Counted from the stretch's first letter, positions 1 to 6,538 are shown. The stretch is DNA of 11,715 nucleotides from an uncultured Lachnospiraceae bacterium (GCA_958405355.1 CATYEA010000040.1:1-11715); one strand, 5' to 3'. Numbers and translations: made by a program. Notes: generated from the letters alone by a model not told the origin.

Positions 1-312
1 GCGGCGGATACATTTGATGTGGTGATTATTTCCAATGCCCTGCATATTATGCCGGAACCAGAGAAGGCTCTTGCACAAATCCGGAGGGTATTAAAGCCGG
101 GAGGACTGCTGGTCGCACCAACCTTTACCCATGGAAAAATGGTATTTTCCAAACAGATGCTGTCAAAGCTTATGGGGATTGTCGGATTTAAAACAGAGCA
201 TGGCTGGACAGAAGACGAGTATGCGGCGTTTCTTGAGCGGAATGGATGGCACATTACCGGTAAAAAAACTCTGAGGGCATCTTTTCCACTGACCTATGTG
301 GAGTGCCGATAA
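1..312 (+). CDS. SAM-dependent class I methyltransferase, 3' end only
   Basis: The reading frame is open from the first base of the window and stops with TAA at 310-312, so only the last 103 residues are present. The visible part starts with ADTFDVVIISNALHIMPEP, the motif IV/post-II region of class I methyltransferases, followed by ALAQIRRVLKPGGLLVAPTF, the typical beta-5 strand region of the UbiE/BioC/Methyltransf_11 group. The N-terminal SAM-binding glycine loop (motif I) lies outside the window. The substrate cannot be told: this fold methylates small molecules, lipids, quinones and RNA. The C-terminal end (GWTEDEYAAFLERNGW) is an alpha-beta cap common in small-molecule methyltransferases. 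The next gene follows after 30 bases in the same direction, so the two may be co-transcribed. Confident on fold, not on function. Confidence 0.85.
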   Translation, partial: AADTFDVVIISNALHIMPEPEKALAQIRRVLKPGGLLVAPTFTHGKMVFSKQMLSKLMGIVGFKTEHGWTEDEYAAFLERNGWHITGKKTLRASFPLTYVECR

Positions 313-326
313 CCGAAAATAGACAG

Positions 327-333
327 AAAGGTG
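327..333 (+). promoter_or_regulatory. Ribosome binding site deciding the esterase start
   Basis: AAAGGTG lies 9 bases before the ATG at 343. It overlaps the GTG at 331, which therefore cannot use it, so the ATG is the better start. Confidence 0.55.
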
Positions 334-342
334 AAAAAAGAG

Positions 343-999
343 ATGAAGAAAAAACGAATTATCTGCTTTGGAGATTCAAATACATGGGGATACGATCCGG
401 TGACAAGGCTGCGGTATGACGAAAATACACGTTGGCCGATGCGGATGCAGCAGATTTTGGGTGACGAATACCAGATTATCGAAGAAGGCCAGAATGGCCG
501 TACCATTTCCTGCGAGGACCCGTGGGAATGGGGAAATAAAAAGGGAATGGATTATGTTCTGCCTATGGTGGAAAGTCATACACCTTTTGATTTGCTCATT
601 ATCATGCTGGGGTCCAATGAATTAAAGAAGAAATTTCATCTTCCGGCAGGAGATATCGCCGGGGGACTTCAGAATATGCTGATGGTTTTGAAAGGTTTTC
701 TGGAATATCAATGTCATCAGCCGGATACAAAAATTCTTATTGTCTCGCCGGTACATGTGGGTGAAGCTATAGAAATGTCACCTTTTGCCGAGTTTTTTGA
801 GGGCAAGGCGGCCGTGGAAAATTCAAAACGGATGGCTTATTGGTATAAGCTTGTGGCCGAACAGTTTGGCTGTGAATTTTTTGATGCGGCTTTAGTTACT
901 GAGCCGGGGGAGGCCGACAGTATTCATTTGACAGCCGAGGGACACTTAAAGCTGGCAGAAGCTTTGGCCGAAAAGGTTAGAGAGATAATGCACGGGTGA
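343..999 (+). CDS. SGNH/GDSL-family hydrolase (arylesterase / acyltransferase-like)
   Basis: A 218-residue cytoplasmic hydrolase of the SGNH superfamily, expected to cleave or transfer short acyl esters. All blocks are visible: block I ICFGDSNTWG with nucleophile S12, block II in EEGQNGRT (oxyanion glycine), block III MLGSNE with N92, and block V DSIHLTAEGH with D192 and H195. The spacing and the phrase LLIIMLGSNELK resemble the MsAcT/arylesterase branch (as in the Mycobacterium smegmatis acyltransferase) rather than the secreted TesA branch. No signal peptide is seen: the N-terminus is lysine-rich and runs straight into the first beta strand. An in-frame GTG at 331 would add four residues (MKKE), but the AAAGGTG ribosome binding site suits the ATG at 343. 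It follows the methyltransferase by 30 bases. The natural substrate is not known. Confidence 0.85.
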   Translation: MKKKRIICFGDSNTWGYDPVTRLRYDENTRWPMRMQQILGDEYQIIEEGQNGRTISCEDPWEWGNKKGMDYVLPMVESHTPFDLLIIMLGSNELKKKFHLPAGDIAGGLQNMLMVLKGFLEYQCHQPDTKILIVSPVHVGEAIEMSPFAEFFEGKAAVENSKRMAYWYKLVAEQFGCEFFDAALVTEPGEADSIHLTAEGHLKLAEALAEKVREIMHG

Positions 1000-1084
1000 T
1001 TGGATGAAATGGATACAAAGGCAGCTATCCGGTGGATCAGCGGATGGCTGAGGACTTAAAGGCGATGCTTTCAGACATGACGGA

Positions 1085-1134
1085 ACAAAAAACAAAGGGG
1101 ACTCTTTGGTCATTTTATGACCTCTGGGCCCCTT
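1085..1134 (-). terminator. Rho-independent terminator of rqcH
   Basis: An imperfect hairpin lies just after the rqcH stop. The outer stem pairs 1095-1100 (AAGGGG) with 1129-1134 (CCCCTT), and the inner stem pairs 1108-1113 (GGTCAT) with 1117-1122 (ATGACC) around a 3-base loop. A small, partly paired internal loop lies between them. Read on the minus strand the stem is followed by a T-rich tract (TTTGTTTTTTG), the expected layout for a terminator. On the + strand only a weak TTCTTAATTAT follows, so it may also act weakly for the esterase transcript. Confidence 0.75.
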
Positions 1135-1139
1135 CTTAA

Positions 1140-2885
1140 TTATTTGACCGATTGGATACCTGAGATATCCGGCTCAATCATCATGGAATAGTTAGTGTGA
1201 TAGATGACAAAGCCTGGTTTTCCTGAATTTGGTTTTTTAACATGTTTGCGTTGGATATAGTCAATCTCGACTTTTTCGCTGGACCGGTTTTTAGAATAAT
1301 AAGCGGCCAGGCGGGCAGCCTCTTCGTAAGTACGGTCAGGTAGTTCGTCGCCGCCTGTTTTCACGATAACATGAGAACCCGGAATGCCTTTGGCATGGAA
1401 CCACCAGTCACCGCCGTTTGCAAACTTAAAGGTCAATTCTTCGTTTTGGAGGTTGTTTTTGCCCACATACATGTCATAGCCATCCGAGGAAATGTAGTGA
1501 AGAGGCTGGCTTGTCAGCTTTTGTTTTTTGGCATTTTTGCCCCCGGTATGGCGTTTTACATAGCCGGCCTGGATCAGTTCTTCTTTGATCTGGGCCAGAT
1601 CCCCTTCGGTCTGTGCCAGGTCCAGAGCTGTACTGATCGAGTCGAGATGTTCCATTTCATCATGGGTTTCTTCCGTCAGGGTGGACAGGGCTTCAAAGGT
1701 CCGTTTTAATTTGCCGTACCGCTCAAAATATTTTTTTGAATTTTCCTGAGGGGTGAGCTGAGGGTCCAGAGGAACCGTTATTTCCTTATCGGTATAGTAA
1801 TTCAGACAGGTCAGACTTTTCGCGCCTTCCTCCAGACCATAGCCGTAGGTGTTGATCATTTCCCCATAGATTTTATATTTTTCCCGTTTTTCCGTGTCTT
1901 TTAATTGCTTTAATTGCAAATCATATTTCTTTCGGGTACGATCCAGGGCAGTGCTGACCACATGCCGTAGATCATGAGATTTCTGTCGGATTCGGGTGGA
2001 TGCATTTTTTTCTGCATAATAGGTACGAAGCACTGAGGAAATGGAGTCAAAGGTCTGAGTTTCACAGTCGCTGTAGCAAGTCAGAGGCAGGGCGGAAAAT
2101 TCCGTGGGTTCTTTGCCGCGGTAGATGATCACAGGCGAGAAGCTGTGATTTTCGACATCCTCCATGAGACGGCTAAAAACGCCAAATAAATGCAATTTTT
2201 CAGCATCGGAGAGTCCGCTGGTACTCATTCCCGAATCAATGGAGGCCCGGAAGCAGATTTCCTCGGCGATGACCGGACTGATTCCCGTCAGGCTTGTGTA
2301 GAGAGCTTTGCCGACAGGCAGAGGTTTTGACAATACTTTTTCCATAAATTCATCCGTTTCGATGGTCATCGGATTCATCTTTAACATCGTGTTTGGGATG
2401 AAATAGCTGCGGCCCGGCAGGACCTCCCGGACGGAGCTGACATTGAGGGAAATATGCTTGATACTGTCGATGATGGTGCCATCGGGCTGACAGAAAATAA
2501 TATTGCTGTGTTTACCCATTAATTCTACGATGAGAAATTTCGTGCATAAATCACCTAATTCATTTAAATGTTCAATTTCAAATTTTAAGATACGTTCCAT
2601 CTCCGGCTGGACAATGGAGACGATGCGGCCGCCGCTGATATGTTTTCTCAGAAGCATGCAGAAGTTCGGCGCCACCATTGGATTCGTTCCTGTATCCTCG
2701 GTCAGATAGGCCAGGGGCAGAGAAGGACTGGCAGAAAGCAGCAGACGGTAATTGTTCCGGTTGTTTTTGATCGTCAGAACAATGGCGTCGTTCTCTGGCT
2801 GATATATTTTATTAATACGGCCGTCAATGAGCCGTTCATTCAGTTCCCATACAAGGCTGGAAATCACGATTCCGTCAAAAGCCAT
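1140..2885 (-). CDS. rqcH: RqcH, ribosome quality control NFACT protein (alanine tailing; FbpA/PavA family)
   Basis: A 581-residue NFACT-family protein, full length for RqcH (older name: fibronectin-binding protein FbpA/PavA). In Bacillus subtilis RqcH binds the 50S subunit holding a stalled peptidyl-tRNA and recruits tRNA-Ala to add a C-terminal alanine tail that marks the chain for degradation. The domains are NFACT-N from residue 1 (MAFDGIVISSLVWELNERL, later FCMLLRKHISGGRI and LIVELMGKHSNIIF), a helix-hairpin-helix and charged coiled-coil middle (about 300-450), and the C-terminal NFACT-R/DUF814 domain from about 462 with GGDWWFHAKGIPGSHVIVK. The aspartate of the catalytic DR motif (D97/R98 in B. 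subtilis) is glutamate here (E97-R98). The ribosome binding site AAGGAGA (2892-2898, minus strand) lies 6 bases before the ATG. It has its own promoter and terminator and is probably monocistronic. No signal peptide is seen, so an intracellular role is favoured over adhesion. Confidence 0.93.
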   Translation of the reverse strand: MAFDGIVISSLVWELNERLIDGRINKIYQPENDAIVLTIKNNRNNYRLLLSASPSLPLAYLTEDTGTNPMVAPNFCMLLRKHISGGRIVSIVQPEMERILKFEIEHLNELGDLCTKFLIVELMGKHSNIIFCQPDGTIIDSIKHISLNVSSVREVLPGRSYFIPNTMLKMNPMTIETDEFMEKVLSKPLPVGKALYTSLTGISPVIAEEICFRASIDSGMSTSGLSDAEKLHLFGVFSRLMEDVENHSFSPVIIYRGKEPTEFSALPLTCYSDCETQTFDSISSVLRTYYAEKNASTRIRQKSHDLRHVVSTALDRTRKKYDLQLKQLKDTEKREKYKIYGEMINTYGYGLEEGAKSLTCLNYYTDKEITVPLDPQLTPQENSKKYFERYGKLKRTFEALSTLTEETHDEMEHLDSISTALDLAQTEGDLAQIKEELIQAGYVKRHTGGKNAKKQKLTSQPLHYISSDGYDMYVGKNNLQNEELTFKFANGGDWWFHAKGIPGSHVIVKTGGDELPDRTYEEAARLAAYYSKNRSSEKVEIDYIQRKHVKKPNSGKPGFVIYHTNYSMMIEPDISGIQSVK

Positions 2886-2919
2886 AGGTATTCTCCTTAC
2901 TTAAATTTAAATTAAATAA

Positions 2920-2948
2920 AGTATAACAAATATTAAAATTTTCTACAA
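2920..2948 (-). promoter_or_regulatory. Sigma-A-type promoter of rqcH
   Basis: Read on the minus strand: a weak -35 TTGTAG (2943-2948), a 17-base spacer and a good -10 TATACT (2920-2925). The start of transcription would fall near 2913, giving a leader of about 28 bases with the ribosome binding site in it. The flank is very AT-rich, with a perfect TTAAATTTAA palindrome at 2901-2910. Confidence 0.6.
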
Positions 2949-2967
2949 GAGATGCGGGGAGAAACTA

Positions 2968-2996
2968 TTGACGGTATTTTTTATTTGAATTATAAT
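2968..2996 (+). promoter_or_regulatory. Strong sigma-A promoter of the yicC-remA-gmk-rpoZ cluster
   Basis: The -35 is TTGACG (2968-2973, 5 of 6 consensus bases), followed by a 17-base spacer and a perfect -10 TATAAT (2991-2996). Transcription would begin near 3003, about 75 bases before yicC. It is divergent from the rqcH promoter, and the two -35 boxes are about 20 bases apart. Confidence 0.8.
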
Positions 2997-3003
2997 AAAT
3001 TGA

Positions 3004-3045
3004 TATGGTTATACAATAGCCTTACTATGGAAAGAGATAACCATA
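3004..3045 (+). repeat. Perfect 9-bp inverted repeat in the yicC leader
   Basis: TATGGTTAT (3004-3012) and ATAACCATA (3037-3045) are exact reverse complements. Between them a second, 4-bp dyad ATAG (3016-3019)/CTAT (3025-3028) closes a 5-base loop. The element starts within a base or two of the predicted transcription start. It could form a two-tier hairpin at the 5' end of the mRNA, or act as a DNA operator. No T tract follows the repeat, so it is not a terminator. Confidence 0.6.
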
Positions 3046-3078
3046 CTTTATTAACTTAGTAGATGGGAGAACCATGTG

Positions 3079-3957
3079 ATGTTGAAAAGTATGACAGGTT
3101 TCGGCAGAAGCGAAATCACCAATGAACGTCAGAAGATTACCGTTGAGATGAAGGCCGTTAATCACCGTTATTGTGATATTAATGTGAAAATGCCTAAAAA
3201 ATTGAGTATTTTTGAGGCCGGTATCCGTAATCTCCTGAAGAAATATATCCAGCGCGGAAAGGTGGATGTATTTATAACCTATGAGGACTATACAGAGAAT
3301 AATATGGTCCTTAAATATAATGAAGAGTTGGCAGCGGAATATGTACGTGTCCTGCAGCAGATGAGTGAGCAGTTCGGTATTGAAAATGATGTACGGGTAT
3401 CTTCACTATCCCGTTATCCGGATGTGCTGACGCTGGAGGAACAGACGATTGATGCGGATGAGCTTTGGGGTGTGCTTGAAGAGGCGCTTCATAAGGCCAG
3501 TGAGCAGTTTGTGGAAACACGTCTGGTTGAAGGAGAAAATCTGAAAAATGATTTGATCGGCAAACTGGATGGTATGCTTGAAGATGTGGATTTCATTGAA
3601 AAACGTTCACCGGAGATTCTGACAGAACATCGTCAGCGTCTGGAAGCAAAGGTCAAGGAATTATTGGGAGATTCGACGATCGATGAAAGTCGTATCGTGA
3701 CGGAGACGACTATATTTGCAGATAAGATCTGCGTGGATGAGGAAATCGTCCGTCTGCGCAGTCATATTACAAGCACACGCAATGCCCTTATAGAAGGCGG
3801 AAGTATCGGCCGGAAATTGGATTTCATTGCTCAGGAGATGAATCGGGAAGCCAATACGATCTTGTCAAAGGCCAATGACCTGGAGGTTGCCAATCGGGCA
3901 ATTAATTTAAAGACAGAAATCGAAAAAGTCAGAGAACAGATACAAAATATTGAATAA
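3079..3957 (+). CDS. yicC: YicC/YloC-family endoribonuclease
   Basis: A 292-residue protein matching the YicC/YloC family at full length. In Escherichia coli YicC, and in B. subtilis YloC, this is a metal-dependent endoribonuclease; E. coli YicC promotes decay of the small RNA RyhB. The N-terminal YicC-like domain opens with the hallmark SMTGFGR, then AVNHRYCDINVKMPKKL. The C-terminal DUF1732 domain carries DEEIVRLRSHI, GRKLDFIAQEMNREANTI, SKANDLEV and the closing EKVREQIQNIE, the most conserved family blocks. The ATG at 3079 is preferred because GGGAGA (3065-3070) lies 8 bases before it; a GTG directly before it would add one residue. It is the first gene of the cluster, behind a near-consensus promoter. 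RemA follows after 22 bases. In B. subtilis yloC also sits directly upstream of remA and gmk. Confidence 0.93.
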   Translation: MLKSMTGFGRSEITNERQKITVEMKAVNHRYCDINVKMPKKLSIFEAGIRNLLKKYIQRGKVDVFITYEDYTENNMVLKYNEELAAEYVRVLQQMSEQFGIENDVRVSSLSRYPDVLTLEEQTIDADELWGVLEEALHKASEQFVETRLVEGENLKNDLIGKLDGMLEDVDFIEKRSPEILTEHRQRLEAKVKELLGDSTIDESRIVTETTIFADKICVDEEIVRLRSHITSTRNALIEGGSIGRKLDFIAQEMNREANTILSKANDLEVANRAINLKTEIEKVREQIQNIE

Positions 3958-3965
3958 GCCTGAAC

Positions 3966-3971
3966 AGGAGA
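3966..3971 (+). promoter_or_regulatory. Ribosome binding site supporting the TTG start of remA
   Basis: AGGAGA at 3966-3971 lies 8 bases before TTG 3980. The in-frame ATG at 3992 would be 20 bases away, too far. Another ATG at 3974 is in a different frame. Confidence 0.65.
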
Positions 3972-3979
3972 GATGATTT

Positions 3980-4246
3980 TTGGGAAAGCTTATGAATATA
4001 GGATTTGGAAATGTGGTGAATACAAGTAAAGTAATTGCCATTATTAATCCGGATTCGGCGCCCATCAAGCGTATGATACAAAATGCGAAGGATGCGGGAA
4101 TGGCCATTGATGCCACCCAGGGACGCCGGACAAAAGCAGTGATTGTCATGGAGAATAACGAACTGGTGCTTTCGGCTTTACAGCCGGAGACATTGACCGG
4201 ACGTTTTGCCGGTAAGGTTGTAAATAAGGATGAGGAAGATGAGTGA
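3980..4246 (+). CDS. remA: RemA/DUF370 DNA-binding regulator
   Basis: An 88-residue RemA-family protein. In B. subtilis RemA is an oligomeric DNA-binding activator of extracellular matrix and osmoprotection genes; most clostridial members are unstudied. The sequence follows the family closely: INIGFGN-like start ([13 protein letters not shown]), [20 protein letters not shown], then [15 protein letters not shown] and [14 protein letters not shown]49-R50 correspond to the DNA-contacting R50-R51 of the Bacillus protein. K17 stands at the position of Bacillus R18, a conservative change at a site where mutation abolishes function in Bacillus. The TTG start at 3980 is chosen on its ribosome binding site and on N-terminal agreement with the family ([11 protein letters not shown] against a Bacillus start of similar length). 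The 3' end overlaps gmk by 8 bases, which suggests translational coupling. The acidic tail (NKDEEDE) is short. Confidence 0.92.
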   Translation: MGKLMNIGFGNVVNTSKVIAIINPDSAPIKRMIQNAKDAGMAIDATQGRRTKAVIVMENNELVLSALQPETLTGRFAGKVVNKDEEDE

Positions 4247-4883
4247 TCAGAGAGGAATACTGGCGATTATTTCCGGATTTTCCGGCGCTGGTAAAGGAAC
4301 CGTTGTTAAAGAGCTTCTCAGTACCTATGCTCAGGAATATTGTCTGTCCATTTCTGCGACGACCCGTGGACCTCGGGAAGGGGAGATCGATGGTCAGCAT
4401 TACTTTTTCCTGGAGAAAGCAGATTTTGAACAGCGTATCCGTGAGGAGCGGTTTTTAGAGTACGCCCGTTATGTGGATAATTATTATGGAACTCCGAAGG
4501 ATTTTGTGTTTGATAAACTGAGCCAGGGGATTTCTGTTGTATTGGAGATTGAGATGCAGGGCGCTTTGAAGGTGAAAGAGCGTTATCCTGAAACGGTGTT
4601 GATTTTTGTGACACCGCCGACGGCTGAAGAGCTTGAGGCACGGCTTCGGGGACGGGGAACAGAGACGGAAGACGTTATTATGTCCCGGTTGGCGAGAGCG
4701 GCCGAAGAAGTAGATTACATGGATAAATATGATTATATTGTTCTCAATGAAAATGGAAAAGTGGCCGAATGTGCCGGGAATATCCATCACATTATAGAGA
4801 GTGAAAAAAAAAGAGCCATTTATGGCGGAAAACTGATCGCAAGCCTCAGAGAGGGTCTTGCCGCATATAAGAAAGGAGAATAA
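4239..4883 (+). CDS. gmk: Guanylate kinase
   Basis: A 214-residue guanylate kinase, phosphorylating GMP to GDP with ATP in the cytoplasm. It supplies GTP and dGTP, and it is a (p)ppGpp target in Firmicutes. The P-loop GFSGAGKGT stands near the N-terminus. The GMP-binding part has [19 protein letters not shown] and [15 protein letters not shown], followed by [14 protein letters not shown] (LEID in most homologues, here LEIE) and the lid arginines of [20 protein letters not shown]. The ATG at 4239 has AAGGA (4226-4230) 8 bases before it. An in-frame ATG at 4230 would add three residues (MRK) and overlap that site. The gene overlaps the end of remA, and rpoZ follows 3 bases after its stop. This remA-gmk-rpoZ order is widespread in Firmicutes. 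Confidence 0.95.
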   Translation: MSDQRGILAIISGFSGAGKGTVVKELLSTYAQEYCLSISATTRGPREGEIDGQHYFFLEKADFEQRIREERFLEYARYVDNYYGTPKDFVFDKLSQGISVVLEIEMQGALKVKERYPETVLIFVTPPTAEELEARLRGRGTETEDVIMSRLARAAEEVDYMDKYDYIVLNENGKVAECAGNIHHIIESEKKRAIYGGKLIASLREGLAAYKKGE

Positions 4884-4886
4884 TTT

Positions 4887-5264
4887 ATGTTACATCCATC
4901 ATATTCAGATTTAATAGAAGTTGTAAACAGCGGTGTGGAAGAGGGCGAAGCTCCGGTTGTACAGAGCCGGTATTCCATTGTTATTGCCACAGCAAAACGA
5001 GCCAGACAGTTGATTTCCGGTGCAGAACCTCTGGTAGAAGATGCAGAAGGTAAAAAACCTTTGTCCATTGCTGTCGAAGAATTATATTCGGGAGAGATTA
5101 AAATTCTCGGTGAAGATGAGGAAGTCGGCGGTGATATGCTGGAGTTATCGGAAGATGAAGACAGCGAAGTCATGAAAATGGAAAATGCCGATGAGGCTGA
5201 GGAAGCTGTAGAGAAGGCAGAAGGCATGATGGCTGACGAAAGCGAAGAAGAGACAGAAGCATAA
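4887..5264 (+). CDS. rpoZ: RNA polymerase omega subunit with long acidic tail
   Basis: A 125-residue omega subunit, which helps fold and hold the beta-prime subunit of RNA polymerase. The core is the first 75 residues: MLHPSYSDLIEVV, then SRYSIVIATAKRARQL with the conserved helix, and KKPLSIAVEELYSGEI, the typical omega end. After that comes an extension of about 50 residues (76-125) with 24 Asp/Glu and few hydrophobic residues, likely disordered. B. subtilis omega lacks such a tail and is about 67 residues long. A clear AAGGAGAA lies 6 bases before the ATG, within the end of gmk. The gene is followed by 77 bases that hold a promoter for rpoD, with no terminator, so read-through into rpoD is likely. 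Identification rests on the motifs and on the position after gmk. Confidence 0.93.
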   Translation: MLHPSYSDLIEVVNSGVEEGEAPVVQSRYSIVIATAKRARQLISGAEPLVEDAEGKKPLSIAVEELYSGEIKILGEDEEVGGDMLELSEDEDSEVMKMENADEAEEAVEKAEGMMADESEEETEA

Positions 5265-5272
5265 ATTTACTA

Positions 5273-5301
5273 TTGTTATATGAAGAAAAATTCATTATAA
5301 T
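5273..5301 (+). promoter_or_regulatory. Sigma-A-type promoter of rpoD
   Basis: The -35 is TTGTTA (5273-5278, 4 of 6), followed by a 17-base spacer and a perfect -10 TATAAT (5296-5301). Transcription would begin near 5308, about 34 bases before the rpoD ATG. It lies in the rpoZ-rpoD gap, so rpoD can be made both from this promoter and by read-through. Confidence 0.7.
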
Positions 5302-5341
5302 TTAGTTGTACTGCAGAAAATAGAGATATGGGGAATTTTGT

Positions 5342-6445
5342 ATGGAAGACAATAAATTATTGTTTACAAAAAAACTGGAAGAACTGGTTGCAACTGCTAA
5401 AAAGAAGAAAAACGTTCTTGAATATCAGGAAGTCATGGACGCATTTAGCAGTATGGCCCTGGATGCGGATCAGAGTGAGCGGATTTTCGATTATCTGGAA
5501 AGTAAGGGAATCGATGTCCTCAGAGTCAGCAATGATGACAGTGACGCAGAATTTCTTTTAGATGATGACGACGATGTTCGTGTAGAAGATACGGATTTAT
5601 CCGTGCCGGATGGAATTAATATTGAGGACCCGGTGCGTCAGTATTTGAAAGAAATCGGCAATATTCAGTTGTTGTCTGCGGAAGAGGAAGCCGAGCTGGC
5701 CAGACGTATGGGTGAAGGCGACGAAGAAGCAAAGAAGCATTTGACGGAAGCGAATCTGCGTCTCGTGGTCAGTATTGCGAAACGTTATGTAGGCCGCGGT
5801 ATGAGCTTTCTGGACCTGATTCAGGAAGGCAATATTGGTTTGATGAAGGCCGTTGATAAATTCGATTATACAAAGGGGTATAAGTTCAGTACTTATGCAA
5901 CATGGTGGATTCGTCAGGCAATTACCAGGGGATTGGCCGATTATTCCAGAACCATTCGTATTCCGGTACATATGGTGGAGACAATTAATAAAACCATTCG
6001 CGTATCCCGTAAATTACTGGCAGAATATGGCCGGGAACCAACTTCGGAAGAGATTGCAAAGGTCATGGGCGTGCCTGTGGAAAAGGTCGATGATATTCTG
6101 AAGATTTCCAAAGAACCAGTATCTATGGATACACCGATCGGTGAAGAAGAAGACAGCCATTTGGGTGATTTTATTGAAGATAAATCCACGCTCCAGCCGG
6201 AACAGCATGCCGCAGATGAGATGCTGAAAGAAGAGCTGGAAGTGGCGCTTCAGTCATTGACTGAGCGGGAACAGAAGGTCATCCGTCTGAGATTTGGTCT
6301 CGAAGACGGAAAGGCCAGAACTCTGGAGGAAGTTGGTCAGGAATTTTCCGTGACCCGTGAACGTATTCGTCAGATTGAGGCGAAGGCGCTCAGAAAACTT
6401 CGTCATCCTCAGAGAAGTAAGAAATTGAAAGATTTTCTTGCATAA
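5342..6445 (+). CDS. rpoD: Primary RNA polymerase sigma factor RpoD/SigA
   Basis: A 367-residue housekeeping sigma factor directing RNA polymerase to -35/-10 promoters. A short acidic N-terminal part (1-95, region 1.1-like, with a DDDDD run) is followed by region 1.2 ([16 protein letters not shown]), region 2 (about 137-210) with [20 protein letters not shown], and the melting and -10 segment [13 protein letters not shown] with W188, W189, Q192 and T195 kept. Region 3 has [13 protein letters not shown] and HLGDFIED, and region 4 has [20 protein letters not shown] and ends [17 protein letters not shown]. Region 2.4 reads [13 protein letters not shown] where most homologues have RAIADQARTIRIP. 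The size matches B. subtilis SigA (about 371). The ribosome binding site is a modest GGGGA 7 bases before the ATG. The usual Firmicute neighbour dnaG is absent; the gene sits between rpoZ and priA. Confidence 0.97.
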   Translation: MEDNKLLFTKKLEELVATAKKKKNVLEYQEVMDAFSSMALDADQSERIFDYLESKGIDVLRVSNDDSDAEFLLDDDDDVRVEDTDLSVPDGINIEDPVRQYLKEIGNIQLLSAEEEAELARRMGEGDEEAKKHLTEANLRLVVSIAKRYVGRGMSFLDLIQEGNIGLMKAVDKFDYTKGYKFSTYATWWIRQAITRGLADYSRTIRIPVHMVETINKTIRVSRKLLAEYGREPTSEEIAKVMGVPVEKVDDILKISKEPVSMDTPIGEEEDSHLGDFIEDKSTLQPEQHAADEMLKEELEVALQSLTEREQKVIRLRFGLEDGKARTLEEVGQEFSVTRERIRQIEAKALRKLRHPQRSKKLKDFLA

Positions 6446-6462
6446 TATCATAGAGAACTGTA

Positions 6463-6511
6463 GGATACCGGAGATGCCTGCTTATTTTTAGCGGAGTCGT
6501 CTGCGGTATTC
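6463..6511 (+). other. Possible hairpin in the rpoD-priA gap
   Basis: GGATACCG (6463-6470) can pair with CGGTATTC (6504-6511) in an 8-bp stem with one G-T pair. The 33 bases between can form a smaller GC-containing stem around a T-rich loop (6481-6490). No T tract follows, so it is not a standard terminator. It could affect the stability or coupling of the rpoD-priA mRNA, or be chance. Confidence 0.25.
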
Positions 6512-6527
6512 TTGATGTTGACGAACT

Positions 6528-6532
6528 GGAGG
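6528..6532 (+). promoter_or_regulatory. Ribosome binding site deciding the priA GTG start
   Basis: GGAGG lies 6 bases before GTG 6539. The upstream in-frame TTG and ATG codons (6512, 6515, 6518) have no such site, and the family start (KYADI) agrees with the GTG. Confidence 0.75.
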
Positions 6533-6538
6533 TATGGG

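Noticed and set aside
1085..1139. The hairpin as a terminator for the + strand esterase
   Set aside because: The + strand side lacks a proper T tract; the minus-strand side has one, so it was assigned to rqcH.
1371..1709. 112-codon + strand open frame inside rqcH
   Set aside because: It is a shadow of the rqcH coiled-coil and NFACT-R coding region, with no domain of its own.
2901..2920. AT-rich palindromic stretch (TTAAATTTAA and flank) considered as a regulator site
   Set aside because: The palindrome is composed only of A and T and lies in the rqcH leader by the -10; such sequences are common by chance in AT-rich spacers.
4820..5227. 135-codon serine-rich open frame on the minus strand
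   Set aside because: It is the reverse of the Glu/Asp-rich rpoZ gene; the serine runs come from reversed GAA/GAT/GAG codons. No ribosome binding site was looked for beyond this because the forward gene is certain.
5328..5561. Alternative frame at the start of rpoD, considered as a frameshifted or longer N-terminus
   Set aside because: It is out of frame with the sigma factor and ends early; the ATG at 5342 gives a normal-length SigA with an acceptable ribosome binding site.
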